DNA from: Cellvibrionales bacterium UBA2511
Lineage (GTDB): Bacteria; Pseudomonadota; Gammaproteobacteria; Pseudomonadales; Porticoccaceae
DNA length: 8,123 nucleotides
Direction: 5' to 3'
NCBI GenBank assembly: GCA_002341315.1
Contig: DDNV01000015.1
Location: 107,789 to 115,911 of the forward strand
This document shows, one piece after another, positions 5,915-8,123 of the stretch. Numbering within the stretch: the first letter of the stretch is position 1; each line of letters opens with the position of its first letter. The notes beneath the pieces are model-generated. The model saw only the letters and a list, made by a program, of their open reading frames with translations. It was not told the DNA's origin and made no database searches. The position numbers and the translations under genes were made by a program.

Positions 5915-6379
5915 CTACTCCCCACCGACAAAGTCATTTTGTCGCCAGGCCTCATAACTGACAATAGCCACCGCATTGGACAAATTCATGCTGCGGCAGC
6001 CGGGGCGCATGGGAATTCTCAGGCGGTGGGCCGGGGCAAAACTGTCCATCACCGACTGCGGCAAACCGGCTGTTTCCGAACCGAACAGGAGCACGTCACC
6101 GGGACGATAAGCGATCCCGTCATAGAGCACGCGTCCCTTCGTGGTGCAGGCGAAAATCCGCCTGTCACCCATCTGCGCCAGAAATGTCGTGTAGTCGGGG
6201 TAACGAGTGACTGAGGTCATATCCCGGTAATCCAGTCCGGCCCGGCGCAACTTCTTTGCTTCCAGGTCGAAACCCAACGGTTCGATCAGATGCAAATGAC
6301 TGCCGTTATTCGCCATCAAACGGATGATATTACCTGTATTCGGAGCAATCTGCGGTTCATAAAGGGCAATGTGGAACAT
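5915..6379 (-). CDS. trmL: tRNA (cytidine/uridine-34 2'-O)-methyltransferase TrmL
   Basis: The 154-residue protein is very close to E. coli TrmL (157 aa). It begins [20 protein letters not shown] and has [10 protein letters not shown] at 44-53. It carries the SPOUT knot motifs: [10 protein letters not shown] (98-107) and [19 protein letters not shown] (122-140), the latter with the SAM-binding loop and conserved Asn. TrmL uses SAM to methylate the 2'-OH of the wobble nucleotide of the two tRNA-Leu isoacceptors that start with C or cmnm5U, aiding codon-anticodon pairing. The frame is open further upstream, but family alignment supports ATG at 6379. The alternative ATG at 6409 lies inside the probable promoter -10 element. 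It has little Shine-Dalgarno sequence. It is divergent from zigA. Confidence 0.95.
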   Translation of the reverse strand: MFHIALYEPQIAPNTGNIIRLMANNGSHLHLIEPLGFDLEAKKLRRAGLDYRDMTSVTRYPDYTTFLAQMGDRRIFACTTKGRVLYDGIAYRPGDVLLFGSETAGLPQSVMDSFAPAHRLRIPMRPGCRSMNLSNAVAIVSYEAWRQNDFVGGE

Positions 6380-6407
6380 AGAGAGATCACGCGAAGATGA
6401 GGCAACC

Positions 6408-6416
6408 ATTCTAACA
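6408..6416 (-). promoter_or_regulatory. Extended -10 promoter element for trmL
   Basis: On the minus strand TGTTAGAAT gives a TGn extension followed by the -10 hexamer TAGAAT. Transcription would start about 7 nt downstream, leaving a leader of roughly 20-25 nt before ATG 6379. No good -35 box is present (TGTCTG at a 17-nt spacing), which is normal for extended -10 promoters. Confidence 0.4.
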
Positions 6417-6456
6417 GGTGCGGCCCCCTGCAGACATACTGTCTCCGTCACCACCC

Positions 6457-6525
6457 ATGATGCACGGTGGCAATCAACTACCGCGGTTTATGGATCAAAA
6501 TACCGGGAAGTGGGCAATGCATCAT
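6457..6525. repeat. 8-bp inverted repeat upstream of the zigA promoter
   Basis: ATGATGCA (6457-6464) and TGCATCAT (6518-6525) are exact reverse complements, separated by 53 nt. The right arm ends 5 nt before the -35 box of the zigA promoter. They may be distant half-sites for a regulator or chance; the shared ATGAT core also appears in the Zur-like palindrome downstream. Confidence 0.35.
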
Positions 6526-6530
6526 CGCAC

Positions 6531-6558
6531 TTGACTTTGTCACGGCGACAATTATGAT
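6531..6558 (+). promoter_or_regulatory. Sigma70 promoter of the zigA operon
   Basis: TTGACT (6531-6536) and TATGAT (6553-6558) are separated by 16 nt, each one mismatch from the sigma70 consensus. Transcription would start near 6565, leaving a leader of about 50 nt with GGAGG at 6596-6600. The -10 box is overlapped by the palindromic operator. Confidence 0.7.
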
Positions 6559-6570
6559 ACGATATATCAT
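6554..6570. promoter_or_regulatory. Zur-box-like operator over the zigA -10 element
   Basis: ATGATACGATATATCAT is an inverted repeat with 6-bp arms and a 5-nt centre. Against the 17-bp core of the gammaproteobacterial Zur palindrome as I remember it (ATGTTATANTATAACAT), it agrees at 12 of 16 defined positions. Zinc-loaded Zur bound here would block RNA polymerase. This fits the zinc-chaperone gene downstream. The regulator assignment is inferred. Confidence 0.55.
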
Positions 6571-6613
6571 CTTATTTGCGGTTCTCAATAAAAACGGAGG
6601 CCCCTTTGCCGCC

Positions 6614-7846
6614 ATGGATACCACCACTATGAAAACTCAACACAACAAATTGCCCGTCACCGTGTTGTCCGGGTTCCTGGGCGCAGGAAAAACCACTGTG
6701 CTAAACCATATCCTGCACAACCGGGATGGCCGCCGAGTCGCTGTCATTGTCAACGACATGAGCGAAGTCAACATCGATGCCGCCACCATTCAAAATGAAG
6801 TACAGCTGAACCGCAGCGAAGAGCGTCTGGTAGAAATGAGCAATGGCTGTATCTGCTGCACCCTGAGAGAGGATTTACTGGAGGAAGTCGGCCGGCTTGC
6901 CGCCGAAAACCGTTTTGATTATCTGGTGATTGAATCCACCGGTATTTCAGAACCCCTACCCGTGGCAGAAACCTTTACATTTGCCGATGAGCAGGGTCGA
7001 AGCCTGTCCGATGCCGCACAACTGGATACTATGGTAACCGTCGTGGATGCGGTCAATTTCATGCATGACTATATCGAAGCAAAACAGCTACAGGAGACCG
7101 GCGAAAGCCTTGGCGAAGACGACCACCGAAGTGTCGCCGACCTGCTGGTTGATCAGGTGGAATTCAGTGATGTGATCCTCATCAGCAAAACCGATCTGGT
7201 GTCAGCTGAAGCATTAAACAAACTCAAAGGTGTACTGAGAACACTCAATACCGAAGCGGATATCGTCGCCATTGAAAACGGCCAGATAGATTTGAGCAAA
7301 GTACTGGGCACTGGCAGATTCAGTTTTGAGCGGGCACGACAGGCACCCGGCTGGCTAAAGGAAATGCGCGGTGAGCACGTACCTGAAACCGAAGAATATG
7401 GCATCAGCAGTTTTGTGTACAAGGCACGTCGCCCGTTCCACCCCAAGAAATTCCACGACTTTCTCCACAACCCCCAATTGCACGGCAAACTGATTCGCTC
7501 GAAAGGCTGCTTCTGGCTGGCCACACGCCCGGCACATATGGGTAGCTGGAATCAGGCGGGAGGTATCGCCCGGTGTGGCGTTGGCGGCATATTCTGGAGG
7601 GCGGTACCCAAAGATCAGTGGCCCCAGGATCCGGCAACAAGGGAGGCAATTTTAAAGCAGTGGGAAGAGCCTTTTGGAGATATGCGACAGGAACTTGTGT
7701 TTATCGGACAGGGACTCGATCGCGACCAGGTTTACCAACAACTGAACGATTGCCTCCTCTCGGAAGAAGAACTGTTTGCGGGCAAAGAACACTGGCTGTC
7801 TCTACCGGACCCATTCCAGGCGTGGGCCTCCCCAGAGGAGCAATGA
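6614..7846 (+). CDS. zigA: Zinc metallochaperone GTPase ZigA (COG0523/CobW family)
   Basis: The 410-residue protein is a G3E GTPase. It has Walker [10 protein letters not shown] (20-28), the metal-binding GCICC motif with Cys79, Cys81 and Cys82, ESTG at 107-110, the base-recognition motif SKTD at 191-194, and the CobW C-terminal domain starting near 262. Long stretches such as [14 protein letters not shown] and [13 protein letters not shown] are typical of ZigA, which helps allocate zinc to client proteins during zinc starvation in Acinetobacter and Pseudomonas. The frame opens at GTG 6467, but the conserved region and GGAGG (6596-6600, 13-nt spacer) support ATG at 6614; ATG 6629 is an alternative. 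Promoter and a Zur-like operator lie just upstream. The stop overlaps the region of the next gene's start, indicating an operon. Confidence 0.9.
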   Translation: MDTTTMKTQHNKLPVTVLSGFLGAGKTTVLNHILHNRDGRRVAVIVNDMSEVNIDAATIQNEVQLNRSEERLVEMSNGCICCTLREDLLEEVGRLAAENRFDYLVIESTGISEPLPVAETFTFADEQGRSLSDAAQLDTMVTVVDAVNFMHDYIEAKQLQETGESLGEDDHRSVADLLVDQVEFSDVILISKTDLVSAEALNKLKGVLRTLNTEADIVAIENGQIDLSKVLGTGRFSFERARQAPGWLKEMRGEHVPETEEYGISSFVYKARRPFHPKKFHDFLHNPQLHGKLIRSKGCFWLATRPAHMGSWNQAGGIARCGVGGIFWRAVPKDQWPQDPATREAILKQWEEPFGDMRQELVFIGQGLDRDQVYQQLNDCLLSEEELFAGKEHWLSLPDPFQAWASPEEQ

Positions 7847-7848
7847 TC

Positions 7849-8123
7849 ATGCCCGATAATTCTGCCCTGAAACTGCTGACCTTTGAGGATAGCGGCAGTG
7901 TCGCCGACACGGACCCAAGTGTGTTCTCAAGTATCTACAATGCCGATATCAACATGGCTATCTGGCAAAGAAGCCTCGATCTGCCGACACAGGTTTATGT
8001 GGCATCGCTGATAAAAAATCCGCCTGTTTTTCAGACATTACAGGCCGTCATGCAGGAGGGCGAAATAGCGCCCTGGCTCTCCGCCCACCTGCCGAACCGT
8101 CGGGGGAAACCTGCATTGATTGC
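7849..8123 (+). CDS. DUF1826 protein, 5' part (runs off the window)
   Basis: An open frame continues to the window end without a stop. ATG at 7849 has GAGGAG 8 nt upstream. ATG at 7843, which forms an ATGA overlap with the zigA stop, is only 2 nt from that site and less likely. About 91 residues are visible. They include SIYNADINMAIWQR and LPTQVYVASLI, typical of the DUF1826 family, whose genes commonly sit directly after zigA-type genes in Pseudomonas-like bacteria. The function is unknown. Co-transcription with zigA from the Zur-like-controlled promoter suggests a part in the zinc-starvation response. No signal peptide is apparent. Confidence 0.75.
   Translation, partial: MPDNSALKLLTFEDSGSVADTDPSVFSSIYNADINMAIWQRSLDLPTQVYVASLIKNPPVFQTLQAVMQEGEIAPWLSAHLPNRRGKPALI

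Noticed and set aside
6380..6454. 25-residue N-terminal extension of TrmL
   Set aside because: Family members begin at M-x-x-I-x-L-Y-E-P; the extension overlaps a likely -10 element and has no ribosome site.
6467..6613. 49-residue N-terminal extension of ZigA from a GTG
   Set aside because: It would include the promoter, the operator and the Shine-Dalgarno sequence in coding sequence, and ZigA proteins begin shortly before the [16 protein letters not shown] region.
1..8123. Mobile elements, CRISPR arrays, toxin-antitoxin or defence genes
   Set aside because: No transposase, integrase, repeat-spacer pattern or recognisable defence domain was seen; composition and gene order look like core chromosome.

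Overview
The window looks like ordinary chromosomal DNA of a gammaproteobacterium, moderately GC-rich. The proteins resemble those of Pseudomonas-like or marine gammaproteobacterial relatives: TrmL, a YrbG-type Ca2+/Na+ antiporter, YheU, a GcvR-like double-ACT protein and a ZigA-type zinc GTPase followed by a DUF1826 gene. No transposase, integrase, phage gene, CRISPR array, rRNA or tRNA was seen. The lineage is inferred from family content only.

Layout, left to right. Positions 1-509 hold a minus-strand gamma-glutamylcyclotransferase-like gene. A possible TTG-started gene overlaps its 3' end and leaves the window. A divergent intergenic stretch with a leader hairpin leads into a plus-strand gene of unknown function (656-1351), whose product appears to contain an internal duplication. 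A 264-nt convergent intergenic region rich in hairpins follows. Next is a tight minus-strand operon (3311 to 1616): an exported SAM-methyltransferase-like protein, YheU and an alpha/beta hydrolase, joined by two successive 4-nt GTGA overlaps. A divergent plus-strand gene (3432-3944) encodes a two-ACT-domain GcvR-like regulator.

Positions 3969-5775 (minus) hold two metal-ion transporters in probable operon: the Ca2+/Na+ antiporter first, then a VIT1/CCC1-type Fe/Mn transporter. The end of the second gene carries an exact 18-bp tandem duplication that includes the stop codon. trmL (minus) follows. It is divergent from a plus-strand zinc operon: zigA, with a strong sigma70 promoter overlapped by a 17-bp Zur-box-like palindrome, and a DUF1826 gene that runs off the right edge.

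The most coherent biological unit is the right end: a probable Zur-repressed zinc-starvation operon beside the calcium and iron/manganese transporter pair. The least understood items are the 231-aa internally repeated protein, the apparently periplasmic methyltransferase, the YheU protein coupled between an enzyme pair, and the DUF1826 partner of ZigA. I did not find convincing evidence of a wholly new defence or mobile system here.
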